64,000 bases of DNA from Pectobacterium sp. PL152 (lineage in GTDB: Bacteria; Pseudomonadota; Gammaproteobacteria; Enterobacterales; Enterobacteriaceae), in contig CP091064.1 in NCBI GenBank assembly GCA_021907015.1, positions 1,054,001 through 1,118,000 of the forward strand, read 5' to 3'. The position numbers and the translations under genes are program-made. This document shows, piece after piece, positions 23,013-32,629 of this stretch (position 1 is the first letter of the stretch; each line of letters opens with the position of its first letter). The notes beneath the pieces were generated by a model. The model was given only the letters and a program-made list of their open reading frames with translations, ran no database searches and was not told where the DNA came from.

Positions 23013-24614
23013 ATGCAAACGACCACTGAATACGTCTGTGATGTTTTAATCATTGGCAGCGGTGCTGCCGGGCTTTCACTGGCGCTGCGTCTGGCTTCTC
23101 AGGCCAACGTGACGGTATTAAGCAAAGGCCCACTCAACGAAGGCGCAACGTTTTATGCTCAAGGCGGCATCGCCGCCGTTTTCGATGAAACCGACACGAT
23201 TGACTCCCATATCGAAGATACCCTGATCGCTGGCGATGGCCTGTGTGAACGGGAAGCCGTTGAGTTTATCGCCAGCAATGCCAAACACTGCGTGCAATGG
23301 CTTATCGAACAAGGCGTGCTATTCGATACCGAAACCAGCACCAGCGGTGAAGAACGCTATCACCTCACACGCGAAGGTGGACACAGCCATCGTCGAATTC
23401 TGCATGCGGCGGATGCAACCGGAAAAGAAGTAGAAAACACGCTGGTGCAGAAAGCACTATCCCATCCGAATATTCGGATTATGGAACGCTGCAACGCCGT
23501 CGATTTGATTACTTCAAATAAGCTGGGTTTGCCCGGTACTCGCCGCATTGTCGGTGCTTATATATGGAACCGTGAACGTGAACGCGTCGAATCCTGCCGG
23601 GCAAAAACGGTAGTTCTGGCAACTGGTGGGGCGTCCAAAGTGTATCAATACACCACGAATCCCGATATTTCCTCTGGCGATGGCATCGCCATGGCCTGGC
23701 GCGCAGGCTGCCGCGTGGCGAATCTGGAATTCAATCAGTTTCACCCGACCTGCCTGTTCCACCCGCAGGCGCGAAATTTCCTGCTGACGGAAGCGCTGCG
23801 CGGTGAAGGCGCATACCTTAAACGCCCTGACGGCACACGCTTTATGCCCGATTTTGATGCCAGAGGAGAACTGGCTCCGCGTGATGTGGTTGCCCGCGCG
23901 ATTGACCATGAGATGAAACGGCTCGGCGCAGACTGCATGTATCTGGATATCAGCCACAAACCCGAAGCGTTCATCAAACAGCACTTCCCTACCATTGATG
24001 AAAAGCTGCAATCTCTCGGCATCGATCTAACGCGTGAAGCAATACCGATCGTTCCCGCAGCGCACTACACCTGCGGTGGTGTGATGGTCGACCAGCACGG
24101 GCGTACCGACCTTGACGGCCTGTATGCGATTGGCGAAGTCAGCTATACCGGGTTGCACGGTGCAAACCGCATGGCATCCAACTCATTACTGGAGTGTCTG
24201 GTTTACGGCTGGTCAGCCGCCGAGGATATCTTGCAGCGTTTACCGCAAATCAAAACGGTGAAAAAATTACCGGATTGGGATGAAAGCCAGGTCGACAACT
24301 CCGACGAACAGGTGGTGATCCAGCATAACTGGCATGAACTGCGTCTGTTTATGTGGGATTACGTTGGGATCGTGCGGACGACGAAGCGGTTGGAGCGAGC
24401 ACAGCGCCGCATCCATCTGCTTCAGCAGGAAATTAATGAGTATTACGCCCACTTCCGTATTTCCAACAATTTGCTGGAGCTGCGTAATCTGGTGCAGGTC
24501 GCCGAACTCATTGTCCGCTGCGCACTGGAAAGAAAAGAAAGCCGCGGGCTGCACTATACCCTGGACTACCCAGAACAGTTCGACGCGCCAACGCCCACCA
24601 TTCTGGTGCCGTAG
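23013..24614 (+). CDS. nadB: L-aspartate oxidase
   Basis: FAD enzyme that oxidises L-aspartate to iminoaspartate, first step of de novo NAD synthesis. FAD-binding [13 protein letters not shown] near residue 15; [14 protein letters not shown]; [15 protein letters not shown] loop ([14 protein letters not shown]); [29 protein letters not shown]. 533 residues, close to E. coli. Divergent from rpoE as in E. coli. The ribosome-binding site before ATG 23013 is weak, but family alignment supports this start. Confidence 0.97.
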   Translation: MQTTTEYVCDVLIIGSGAAGLSLALRLASQANVTVLSKGPLNEGATFYAQGGIAAVFDETDTIDSHIEDTLIAGDGLCEREAVEFIASNAKHCVQWLIEQGVLFDTETSTSGEERYHLTREGGHSHRRILHAADATGKEVENTLVQKALSHPNIRIMERCNAVDLITSNKLGLPGTRRIVGAYIWNRERERVESCRAKTVVLATGGASKVYQYTTNPDISSGDGIAMAWRAGCRVANLEFNQFHPTCLFHPQARNFLLTEALRGEGAYLKRPDGTRFMPDFDARGELAPRDVVARAIDHEMKRLGADCMYLDISHKPEAFIKQHFPTIDEKLQSLGIDLTREAIPIVPAAHYTCGGVMVDQHGRTDLDGLYAIGEVSYTGLHGANRMASNSLLECLVYGWSAAEDILQRLPQIKTVKKLPDWDESQVDNSDEQVVIQHNWHELRLFMWDYVGIVRTTKRLERAQRRIHLLQQEINEYYAHFRISNNLLELRNLVQVAELIVRCALERKESRGLHYTLDYPEQFDAPTPTILVP

Positions 24615-24669
24615 TTCATAAAAATAATTCGCTCAGCAAAGGCAGACGCAGCAACAAGGCGTCTGCCAC

Positions 24670-25415
24670 TTACATAAAGAGATAAAAATCTTTTGTCAGC
24701 TGTTGGAAAGCCGTCGAGTAACGTCTTTCTCCATCACGAATAGCCAGCGAAGCATTCACACATTCTCTTTCCTGCCGAGACAGCGCCAGCAAAACGCGGT
24801 GAGCGGGTTTATCTTCCTGTTCCGATACGCGAAGCTGCTGGTGAACGTACCAGTTATGCTGCAGTGCCAGCGGAATAAATTTCTCCGCCACCTGAACGGG
24901 CAGCACCACGCAAAAAAGCCCTTCGGGCATCAGCAGTTGATGCGCACAGCGCAACAGCGCCTCATGAGTTAACAAGGTGGTGTAACGCGCCCGATCACGC
25001 TCGGCCGAGCCGCACGCGATCCCCGGGGGAAATAAGGCGGATTGCTGATAATCAGCGAATAGTCGGCACTGCGTGTCTCAGCAAAACTGATAATATCCTC
25101 AGCATAGACCGCGATTCTGTCGGCCCATGGCGAGGCGGCAGTGTTCTCCTTCGCCTGCTGACTCGCTGCGCTATCCAGTTCGACGGCATCAATCCGAACA
25201 TGCGGTTCAGAACGTTGCGCCAACATCAACGCGAGAAGGCCGGAACCACTGCCGATATCCAGAATCCGCGTAGCTGAGGACAGCGGCGCCCAGGCACCCA
25301 GCAAAATGCCATCGGTTCCCACCTTCATGGCACAGCGATCGTGCGCCACAAAGAATTGCTTGAAGGTAAATCCATCCCGACGCAATGTCAGTTTATTATC
25401 AGCCTGATGACTCAT
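24670..25415 (-). CDS. trmN6: tRNA1(Val) (adenine(37)-N6)-methyltransferase TrmN6 (one frame break)
   Basis: SAM-dependent methyltransferase (YfiC) that makes m6A37 in tRNA-Val(UAC). SAM motif [16 protein letters not shown]; catalytic NPPYFP. Just after it the frame breaks; one base added to the G5 at 25025-25029 gives [30 protein letters not shown] and a protein of about 248 residues. Its substrate genes, three tRNA-Val(UAC) copies, lie 6 kb away in this window. Divergent from srmB, as in E. coli. Confidence 0.93.
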
Positions 25416-25549
25416 GAAAATAAGATTCCAAACGCAAACCGCAGTAGCATAGGTGAAACGTCAGAACAGGAAAAGCGCCGTTGTCTGCTTAAACAGGTGA
25501 AGAACCCGGCCAATGCGTCTATAATCGGCGCCCCAAACAGAGGTAGACC

Positions 25550-26875
25550 ATGACTGTAACCAATTTTTCCGAGCTCGATCTTGATGAAAGCCTGTTAGAC
25601 GCCCTGCGTGACATGGGCTACGAACGCCCGACCGCGATTCAGGCTGCGGCAATCCCACCAGCGATGGAAGGCCGCGACGTACTGGGTTCCGCGCCGACAG
25701 GGACCGGTAAAACCGCCGCCTATCTGCTGCCGGTTTTGCAACATCTTATCGATTTCCCTCGTAAAAAATCAGGTCCGCCTCGTATTCTGATCCTCACGCC
25801 AACCCGTGAGCTCGCCATGCAGGTGGCCGATCAGGCGCGCGCGTTTGCTGCACATACGCATCTGGATGTCGCCACGATCACCGGCGGCGTAGCCTACATG
25901 AACCACGCTGAAGTCTTCAGTGAAAATCAGGATGTCGTCGTCGCAACGACTGGCCGTCTGCTGCAATACATCAAAGAAGAAAACTTCGATTGCCGCGCAG
26001 TAGAAACGCTGATTCTGGATGAAGCGGACAGAATGCTGGATATGGGCTTCGCTCAGGATATTGAACACATCGCCGGGGAAACCCGCTGGCGTAAGCAAAC
26101 ACTGCTGTTTTCTGCGACGCTGGAAGGGGACGCGATCAAAGATTTCGCCGAGCGTCTGCTCAACGATCCTGTTGAAATCGAATCCGATCCATCACGTCGG
26201 GAACGTAAAAAAATTCTGCAGTGGTACTACCGCGCTGACGACGTCAAACACAAAACTGCCCTGCTCTGCCATCAGTTAAAGCAGCCGGACGTGACGCGTT
26301 CCATCATCTTTGTGCGCAAGCGCGAGCGCGTGCATGAGCTGGTTGCCTGGCTGCGTGAAGCGGGCATTACCGCCTGCTATCTCGAAGGCGAAATGGTGCA
26401 GGCCAAGCGTAATGAAGCAATCAAACGCCTGAGCGACGGGCGCGTCAACGTGCTGGTTGCTACGGACGTTGCAGCACGCGGCATTGATATTAACGATGTC
26501 AGCCACGTCTTTAACTTCGATTTACCGCGTACATCGGACACCTATCTTCACCGTATTGGCCGCACTGGCCGCGCGGGTCGTAAAGGCTGTGCCATCTCTT
26601 TCGTCGAAGCGCACGATCACCTGCTGCTGGGCAAAATCAGCCGCTACCTGAATGAACCGCTAAAACCGCGTGTCATTGATGAGCTTCGCCCAACGACCAA
26701 AGCACCAAGCGCTAAAACCACCGGGAAACCGTCGAAAAAAGTGCTGGCTCAGCGGAAAGAGAAAAAAGAGAAGGAAAAAGAAAAAGTTAAGGTGAAAGTT
26801 CGCCATCGCGATAGCAAAAATATCGGTAAGCGTCGTCAACCTACGCAGAAAACCGACGAACCGTCTGGCGAATAA
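25550..26875 (+). CDS. srmB: ATP-dependent RNA helicase SrmB
   Basis: DEAD-box helicase acting early in 50S ribosome assembly. Q motif ERPTAIQAAAIPPA, Walker A APTGTGKTAAY, DEADRMLDMGFA, SAT in LLFSATLEGD, and HRIGRTGRAGRKG. The tail from about residue 385 is lysine-rich (KVLAQRKEKKEKEKEKVKVK) and probably binds RNA. 441 residues, E. coli 444. Intact. Confidence 0.96.
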   Translation: MTVTNFSELDLDESLLDALRDMGYERPTAIQAAAIPPAMEGRDVLGSAPTGTGKTAAYLLPVLQHLIDFPRKKSGPPRILILTPTRELAMQVADQARAFAAHTHLDVATITGGVAYMNHAEVFSENQDVVVATTGRLLQYIKEENFDCRAVETLILDEADRMLDMGFAQDIEHIAGETRWRKQTLLFSATLEGDAIKDFAERLLNDPVEIESDPSRRERKKILQWYYRADDVKHKTALLCHQLKQPDVTRSIIFVRKRERVHELVAWLREAGITACYLEGEMVQAKRNEAIKRLSDGRVNVLVATDVAARGIDINDVSHVFNFDLPRTSDTYLHRIGRTGRAGRKGCAISFVEAHDHLLLGKISRYLNEPLKPRVIDELRPTTKAPSAKTTGKPSKKVLAQRKEKKEKEKEKVKVKVRHRDSKNIGKRRQPTQKTDEPSGE

Positions 26876-26897
26876 CAGAGATATAAAACAGAGATGT

Positions 26898-26925
26898 AAA
26901 AAAGGGAGCTTCGGCTCCCTTTCTG
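26898..26925. terminator. bidirectional intrinsic terminator between srmB and grcA
   Basis: AAAAAGGGAGC, loop TTCG, GCTCCCTTTCT: nine-pair stem with UUCG-type loop and A/T tracts on both sides, between two convergent genes. Confidence 0.88.
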
Positions 26926-26944
26926 TTAATGCTTGGACAGCAGC

Positions 26945-27328
26945 TTACAGACTTTCTGTAAAAGTACGGGCGATAACGTCGCGCTGCTGCTCTGGCGTCA
27001 GTGAGTTAAAACGTACAGCGTAGCCAGATACGCGGATGGTCAGCTGTGGATATTTCTCTGGGTGCTTAACGGCATCTTCCAGCGTCTCACGGCGCAGAAC
27101 GTTCACGTTCAGATGCTGACCGCCTTCTACACGCACTTCAGGTTTGATTTCCAGCGGAATTTCACGATACTCGATCTGACCCAGATCGCTCACTGGAACG
27201 ATTTGATCTTCGCTATAACCTGATTTAGCACACACGCAACGCGCCTGTGATTTTTCTTCGTCCAGCAACCAGAAAGAATTGATCAGCGCGCTGTCGTTAG
27301 CCTTGGTGATTTGAATACCAGTAACCAT
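26945..27328 (-). CDS. grcA: autonomous glycyl radical cofactor GrcA (YfiD)
   Basis: Small protein that restores pyruvate formate-lyase after oxygen damage by replacing its radical domain. The glycyl-radical motif [24 protein letters not shown] is at the C-terminus. 127 residues, as in E. coli. It has an unusually long upstream region with two FNR boxes, which fits anaerobic and low-oxygen control. Confidence 0.97.
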   Translation of the reverse strand: MVTGIQITKANDSALINSFWLLDEEKSQARCVCAKSGYSEDQIVPVSDLGQIEYREIPLEIKPEVRVEGGQHLNVNVLRRETLEDAVKHPEKYPQLTIRVSGYAVRFNSLTPEQQRDVIARTFTESL

Positions 27329-27450
27329 AATTGCCTCCGTAAAACGGCGTGTTATTGTCTTAGTTAAAAACTAACTGAGTTAAAACCGCTATCGGCAGAA
27401 AAATGCCAAATTTCGTAACGATCGTATAAAACCGTTTGTATCTGCCTTCT

Positions 27451-27545
27451 TATATACCAGCCTGATAACCAGACATCCTTGACTTAAATCAATTTTAAAA
27501 CCTCACAACTTCGCCACACCAAGGCAATTTATTGTTTTATATCAA
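27451..27545 (-). promoter_or_regulatory. grcA promoter with two FNR boxes 53 bp apart
   Basis: TTGACTTAAATCAA (27479-27492) and TTGTTTTATATCAA (27532-27545) both fit TTGAT-N4-ATCAA. Centres are 53 bp apart, as for the -40.5 and -93.5 sites of E. coli yfiD. A minus-strand TATATA at 27451-27456 is in the right place for a -10 box if the proximal site is at -40.5. The remaining gap to ung (to 27699) is AT-rich with no gene. Confidence 0.75.
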
Positions 27546-27699
27546 TTTTACCAAAATACCAAGTTGCAAATATTTTTGTAAATTTTCAATTTTTTTCAAA
27601 AAATCCTTTTCGTCCAGAGAACAACGGTTACGGTTTTACCTCGACACGATAGATCGGTAAGCTACCCACAACACCATTAAACCTGTAAAAGAAGAGTGC

Positions 27700-28388
27700 A
27701 TGATGGCGACCTCTCTCACCTGGCATGACGTGCTGGCACAAGAAAAGCAGCAGCCTTATTTCATCAATACCCTTGAATTTGTAGGGAAAGAACGCGCAGC
27801 GGGTAAGATTATCTATCCCCGCAGAAGGATGTTTTCAACGCGTTCCGCTTTACTGAACTGCATCAGGTCAAAGTCGTCATTCTGGGGCAAGACCCCTATC
27901 ACGGCCCGAATCAGGCACACGGCCTGTCATTTTCTGTCCGCCCGGGCGTCCCTGCTCCGCCTTCTCTGGCCAATATTTATAAAGAATTGGCGAGCGACAT
28001 CCCTGGATTTGAAATTCCACGACACGGTTTTCTACAAAGCTGGGCAGAGCAAGGCGTTTTACTGCTCAATACGGTATTAACCGTTGAAGCCGGACAGGCA
28101 CATTCACATGCCAATCTGGGCTGGGAAACGTTTACCGATCGCGTCATTGCGGCACTCAATGAGCAACGGGAAGGTCTGGTCTTTCTGCTGTGGGGCTCGC
28201 ATGCACAGAAAAAAGGCAACATTATTGACCAACGGCGCCACCATATTCTGAAATCGCCGCACCCTTCCCCCCTATCGGCACACCGTGGTTTCATGGGCTG
28301 CAAACATTTTTCGCAGGCTAACCAGCTTCTCGAACAGCAAGGGCTACCGCCAATAGACTGGACGCCAAGGCTCCCGGAAGAGGCTTAA
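27700..28388 (+). CDS. ung: uracil-DNA glycosylase (one frame break)
   Basis: Excises uracil from DNA. Starts [17 protein letters not shown]; water-activating loop [18 protein letters not shown] with catalytic Asp; DNA-intercalation/His loop [17 protein letters not shown]. The frame breaks after KIIYP: adding one C to the C4 at 27817-27820 gives [29 protein letters not shown]. Repaired length about 229 residues, the family size. The ATG pair at 27700/27703 has AAGAAGAG just upstream. Divergent from grcA as in E. coli. Confidence 0.94.
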
Positions 28389-28565
28389 ACAATGACGGTT
28401 TGGTTGCCCTTCAAGACATGAGGGCAGCCGACGATCCTTTATAAGGAAACATTTACAAAGAACCGTCCACAAGTCATCGCTGATAAACGTATTGAACAAA
28501 TTAAGGACGTTGATTGAATCGGAACAAATCAAGAGAACAGGATAATAAGAAAGGATAAGAGGATT

Positions 28566-28641
<76 letters not shown>

Positions 28642-28688
28642 ACATCATGTGGAATGTTCGTGATAATCAACCAAACAGAGGGAGTGTT

Positions 28689-28764
<76 letters not shown>

Positions 28765-29014
28765 GTATCTTACAGCATCACCGTGAAGGCAAGTACTGTG
28801 CGAACGCGTCGCATAATATGAAACCCGATTAACAGTGTCAACGGCTAAATCCGGTAATCCGATTAACCGCTGAAAAAGACGCCAAAGGTGAGAAAAACAG
28901 ACGACAATTTCGATATTGTCCCGTCACAAGCACAATAAAAAGCTGCTAACGATAACGCGATTTATTATCATCACTCTACGTTACGCTTCTGTCTTCTACT
29001 ATAAGCCCCATCAC

Positions 29015-29896
29015 ATGCGCTATTTTCCTATGATTGTATTTTCTCTGATGGTCTCTGCGTCTGGTATTTTGCCCGCTAGGGCACAGCCAACCATTCCTGA
29101 TATTACCGAACAAGCAAAAGCTCAATTTGAGATCAGGCAGGTCGAAATGAAAAGCGACGCACAACGTGATTATCGACTTTTCATCGCACTTCCGCGCCAA
29201 CCCGCACCAGAAGGTGGCTATCCGGTCCTGTATATGCTGGATGGCAATGCCCAGTTTCCTGTTGCCGTAAACAGCTATAACGCGAAAAACGGCGCGGCAC
29301 CGCTGATTGTCGCGGTCGGTTATCCGATAGAGAAACCTTACGATGTTCCTGCCCGCACGCGCGACTACACACCGCCAACAACGATGATCGACCCAGATTT
29401 TGCCGCAGGCGGTGAGGCTGAGACGTTTTACCGATTCCTGCAATCCACGGTAAAGCCCTGGGTTGAAGCGAACTACGCCGTCAATAAGCAAAAACAAACG
29501 CTTGCCGGGCACTCTTTCGGTGGTTTGTTTACGCTCTATACGCTTTTTAACCACACCGAATCTTTCCAGCGTTATGTTGCCGCCAGCCCGTCTATCTGGT
29601 GGGGAAATGGCGTTGTGATTCCCGCCAGAACGCCGCTGCTTTCCACATCACCGCTGTCAATTACTGTCACAGCAGGGGCAAATGAGGATGAACCTGTCAA
29701 AATGCAGGCGGGTAAACCCGTCGATGAAAAACGGGCAGAACGACTCAGCCAAAGAAAAATGGTGGAAAGAGCAAAATGCTGGCCGCACAGCTCAATGAAC
29801 AAGGCAAAAACTGACTTTATTCTGTTCCCCGGCAAAGGGCACGGCGACGTGATCCCGGATGCCATCGGCAAAGCGGTCGCTATCGCCGGTCAATAG
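29015..29896 (+). CDS. periplasmic alpha/beta-hydrolase of the esterase D / siderophore-esterase family (compensated frame slip near the end)
   Basis: Putative secreted esterase of about 293 residues. Signal peptide MRYFPMIVFSLMVSASGILPARA, which decides the start at 29015; an in-frame TTG 99 bases earlier would spoil it. PVLYMLDGNAQFP, nucleophile elbow GHSFGGLFTLY (Ser), and GKGHGDVIP with the catalytic His near the C-terminus. This layout is seen in IroE/Fes-like and BesA-type esterases, so a role in siderophore or other ester hydrolysis is possible but unproven. Residues from about 29777 to 29806 (WPHSSMNKA) are out of frame: shifting one base at the A4 (29773-29776) turns them into MLAAQLNEQG, and the A5 at 29806-29810 returns to the original frame. 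Confidence 0.8.
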   Translation: MRYFPMIVFSLMVSASGILPARAQPTIPDITEQAKAQFEIRQVEMKSDAQRDYRLFIALPRQPAPEGGYPVLYMLDGNAQFPVAVNSYNAKNGAAPLIVAVGYPIEKPYDVPARTRDYTPPTTMIDPDFAAGGEAETFYRFLQSTVKPWVEANYAVNKQKQTLAGHSFGGLFTLYTLFNHTESFQRYVAASPSIWWGNGVVIPARTPLLSTSPLSITVTAGANEDEPVKMQAGKPVDEKRAERLSQRKMVERAKCWPHSSMNKAKTDFILFPGKGHGDVIPDAIGKAVAIAGQ

Positions 29897-29929
29897 TTAT
29901 CAGGCAACGCCGTTCTCAGGTAAAACAAT

Positions 29930-29960
29930 AAAAAACCCCGGCTCTCAGACCGGGGCTTAT
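29930..29960. terminator. intrinsic terminator after gltX (bidirectional)
   Basis: AAAAAACCCCGG, loop CTCTCAGA, CCGGGGCTTATTTT. On the minus strand the stem is followed by TTTTTT, so it ends gltX; the other strand has a weaker T run for the convergent esterase gene. Confidence 0.85.
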
Positions 29961-29989
29961 TTTGTGCAATGCTATTTACGCGATAGCGA

Positions 29990-31405
29990 TTACTGCTGTG
30001 CTTCACGCTCGGCAATAAACGCCAACGCTTTATCAATACGCGCCAACGAACGCTGTTGACCAATCGCATGCACAGTCACGTCAACGCCCGGAGACTGACC
30101 TGCTCCAGTAACCGCAACGCGCAGCGGCATACCGACTTTACCCATGCCCTGACCCAGTTCGTCCGCCGTGCCCTGAATGGCGTGGTGGATGTTCTCAGCT
30201 GTCCAATCGGTAATCGCTGCCAGTTTCTCACGTACCAGCTCAAGCGGCTGACGTGCAACTGGACGCAGATGTTTCTTCGCCGCATCGGCGTCAAACTCAG
30301 CAAAATCTTCATAGAAATAACGGCACGAGTCCGCCATTTCTTTCAACGTCTTACAACGTTCGCCCAACAGGCCAACCAGTTCACTCAACTGCGGTCCGGT
30401 ACGGGTATCAATTCCAGCCTGCTCAATATGCCATGACAAATGCGTCGCCACGTATTCTGCGGGTAAATGGTTAATATAGTGATGGTTCAGCCATTGCAGC
30501 TTCTCAGTATTGAAAGCGCTCGCAGATTTGCTAACGGCATCCAGCGAGAACAGAGACTTCATCTCATCAATAGAGAAGATTTCCTGATCGCCAGATGACC
30601 AGCCTAAACGCACCAAGTAGTTCAGCAGCGCTTCCGGGAGATAGCCATCATCGCGGTATTGCATCACACCAACAGCACCGTGACGTTTGGACAATTTCTT
30701 ACCGTCATCGCCCAAAATCATCGACACATGTGCATATTCCGGCACCGGCGCGCCCAGCGCTTTCAGAATGTTGATCTGGCGCGGCGTGTTGTTGATATGG
30801 TCTTCACCACGAATAACGTGCGTGATTTCCATATCCCAGTCATCGATTACGACACAGAAATTATAGGTTGGTGAACCGTCGGTGCGACGGATAATCAGAT
30901 CGTCGAGTTCCTGATTGCTGAATTCGATCGGCCCGCGAATGCGGTCATTGAAGATAACCGAGCCTTCCTGCGGGTTAAGGAAACGCACGACGTGTGGCTC
31001 ATCATCAGCATGATGTTCGTGAGAACCACGGCAATGGCCGTCATAACGCGGCTTTTCGCCGTTTTCCATCTGCTGTTCACGCAGCGCTTCCAGACGCTCT
31101 TTAGAGCAGTAGCATTTATATGCCGTACCGTTTTCCAACATCTGATCAATAACGGCGTTGTAACGGTCAAAACGTTTAGTCTGGTAGTACGGGCCTTCAT
31201 CCCAGTTCAGGCTCAGCCAGTTCATACCATCCATAATGGCATCAATCGCGTCTTGGGTTGAACGCTCCAGATCGGTATCTTCAATACGCAACACGAACTC
31301 GCCGTCCTGATGACGGGCAAACAACCAGGAGTAAAGTGCGGTACGAGCACCGCCGACGTGAAGATAGCCAGTAGGACTCGGGGCAAAACGGGTTTTGATT
31401 TTCAT
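29990..31405 (-). CDS. gltX: glutamyl-tRNA synthetase
   Basis: Charges tRNA-Glu. Class I synthetase: HIGH-type motif in [21 protein letters not shown]-type motif KLSKRHG, zinc-binding region CYCSKERLE with CxC. 471 residues, same as E. coli. Divergent from the valine/lysine tRNA operon, exactly as in E. coli (gltX and valU-valX-valY-lysV). Confidence 0.97.
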   Translation of the reverse strand: MKIKTRFAPSPTGYLHVGGARTALYSWLFARHQDGEFVLRIEDTDLERSTQDAIDAIMDGMNWLSLNWDEGPYYQTKRFDRYNAVIDQMLENGTAYKCYCSKERLEALREQQMENGEKPRYDGHCRGSHEHHADDEPHVVRFLNPQEGSVIFNDRIRGPIEFSNQELDDLIIRRTDGSPTYNFCVVIDDWDMEITHVIRGEDHINNTPRQINILKALGAPVPEYAHVSMILGDDGKKLSKRHGAVGVMQYRDDGYLPEALLNYLVRLGWSSGDQEIFSIDEMKSLFSLDAVSKSASAFNTEKLQWLNHHYINHLPAEYVATHLSWHIEQAGIDTRTGPQLSELVGLLGERCKTLKEMADSCRYFYEDFAEFDADAAKKHLRPVARQPLELVREKLAAITDWTAENIHHAIQGTADELGQGMGKVGMPLRVAVTGAGQSPGVDVTVHAIGQQRSLARIDKALAFIAEREAQQ

Positions 31406-31650
31406 TTGGGATTACAGCCTTATTACGCAACGGCTGTCGGCACAGACCGACATAAGCTCAAGAACAAAAGTGGGCAACATTCTATCACTCTGCTTCGATT
31501 CCTCAACGCCGTAACATGCCGACCGTGCTTTTATTCTGGAGGAAATAGCAAGATAACAGGCCAAATTGCACAAGGATGCAGCACCAGCGGCGATAAATAC
31601 GACGCCTTGACTAATTTTGCAACGAACAATCATTTTAGTTTTAAAAAGCG

Positions 31651-31678
31651 TTGACTCACATTCAAGGATCCCTATAAT
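31651..31678 (+). promoter_or_regulatory. sigma-70 promoter of the tRNA-Val/Lys operon
   Basis: TTGACT (31651-31656), 16-base spacer, TATAAT (31673-31678), followed by the GC-rich discriminator GCGACTCC typical of stringently controlled stable-RNA promoters. The first tRNA begins 18 bases after the -10 box. Confidence 0.88.
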
Positions 31679-31695
31679 GCGACTCCACACAGCGG

Positions 31696-31771
31696 GGGTG
31701 ATTAGCTCAGCTGGGAGAGCACCTCCCTTACAAGGAGGGGGTCGGCGGTTCGATCCCGTCATCACCCACCA
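31696..31771 (+). tRNA. tRNA-Val (anticodon TAC), copy 1
   Basis: 76-nt cloverleaf starting GGGTGATTAGCTCAGCTGGG, anticodon stem CCTCC/GGAGG with loop CTTACAA, T arm GGTTCGATCC, encoded CCA. First of three identical copies. Confidence 0.97.
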
Positions 31772-31828
31772 CTCTTTTGAGTTTTAAAGAAGAGTAGCTC
31801 GCTGTGTAGAGTAAGAAGATTTGAGATT

Positions 31829-31904
31829 GGGTGATTAGCTCAGCTGGGAGAGCACCTCCCTTACAAGGAGGGGGTCGGCGGTTCGATCCCGTCATCACCC
31901 ACCA
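31829..31904 (+). tRNA. tRNA-Val (anticodon TAC), copy 2
   Basis: Identical in sequence to copy 1, 57 bp further on the same strand; encoded CCA. Confidence 0.97.
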
Positions 31905-31971
31905 ATCTCATACCAGCTGGTCTTCTTATTAGAAGTTGAAGTAAATCAAGAAGTAAATGTAGTACAGAAGT

Positions 31972-32047
31972 GGGTGATTAGCTCAGCTGGGAGAGCACCT
32001 CCCTTACAAGGAGGGGGTCGGCGGTTCGATCCCGTCATCACCCACCA
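31972..32047 (+). tRNA. tRNA-Val (anticodon TAC), copy 3
   Basis: Identical to copies 1 and 2; only 7 bp before the tRNA-Lys gene, so the two are cut from one transcript. Confidence 0.97.
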
Positions 32048-32054
32048 CTTCTGC

Positions 32055-32130
32055 GGGTCGTTAGCTCAGTCGGTAGAGCAGTTGACTTTTAATCAATTGG
32101 TCGCAGGTTCGAATCCTGCACGACCCACCA
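32055..32130 (+). tRNA. tRNA-Lys (anticodon TTT)
   Basis: 76-nt cloverleaf starting GGGTCGTTAGCTCAGTCGGT, anticodon loop CTTTTAA, T arm GGTTCGAATCC, encoded CCA. Last tRNA of the operon (lysV position in E. coli). Its 3' end is copied in the tandem repeats that follow directly. Confidence 0.97.
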
Positions 32131-32550
32131 CTTCCGCAAAGTGATACCTCTCTGAAGTAAATCCACCTAATGTTATCTGTTGCACGTGTCGTGTAGGTGA
32201 AAACCTGCGTTCAGGTTCGAGCCGAGCGAAGCGAGACAGCAACGCGCCAGCGTTGACCCCGAAGGGGCGAGGCCAAAGGCCGAGTCATCCTGCACGACCC
32301 ACCACTTCCGCAAAGTGATACCTCTCTGAAGTAAATCCACCTAATGTTATCTGTTGCACGTGTCGTGTAGGTGAAAACCTGCATTCAGGTTCGAGCCGAG
32401 CGAAGCGAGACAGCAACGCGCCAGCGTTGACCCCGAAGGGGCGAGGCCAAAGGCCGAGTCATCCTGCACGACCCACCACTTCCGCAAAGTGAATCCTCTC
32501 TGAAGTCAATCCACCCAATGTTATCTATTGCACGTGTCGTGTAGATAAAA
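32131..32550 (+). repeat. 174-bp tandem repeats, each ending in a copy of the tRNA-Lys 3' end (Rtt-like)
   Basis: Two full units (32131-32304, 32305-32478) differ at only one or two bases; a third, diverged and truncated, starts at 32479. Each full unit ends with CCTGCACGACCCACCA, the last 16 bases of tRNA-Lys including CCA, so the repeat boundary lies inside the tRNA T arm. Inside are hairpin-forming pieces such as CCCCGAAGGGGCGAG and GGCCAAAGGCCGAG. This is the same design as the 178-bp repeats after tyrT in E. coli that encode Rtt RNA. No open frame is conserved. Confidence 0.88.
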
Positions 32551-32629
32551 TTCTACTCAATTGCTCCGTATTAGCGTTCCCAATATTCAATGAAGTACCG
32601 CAGCCCTACTCAGCTACGGCACCGAAATA

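Noticed and set aside
32131-32550. Integrase attachment sites of a genomic island
   Set aside because: Direct repeats of the tRNA 3' end fit an att site, but the units are tandem, 174 bp apart, and no integrase or island genes lie between them. Kept as a repeat only.
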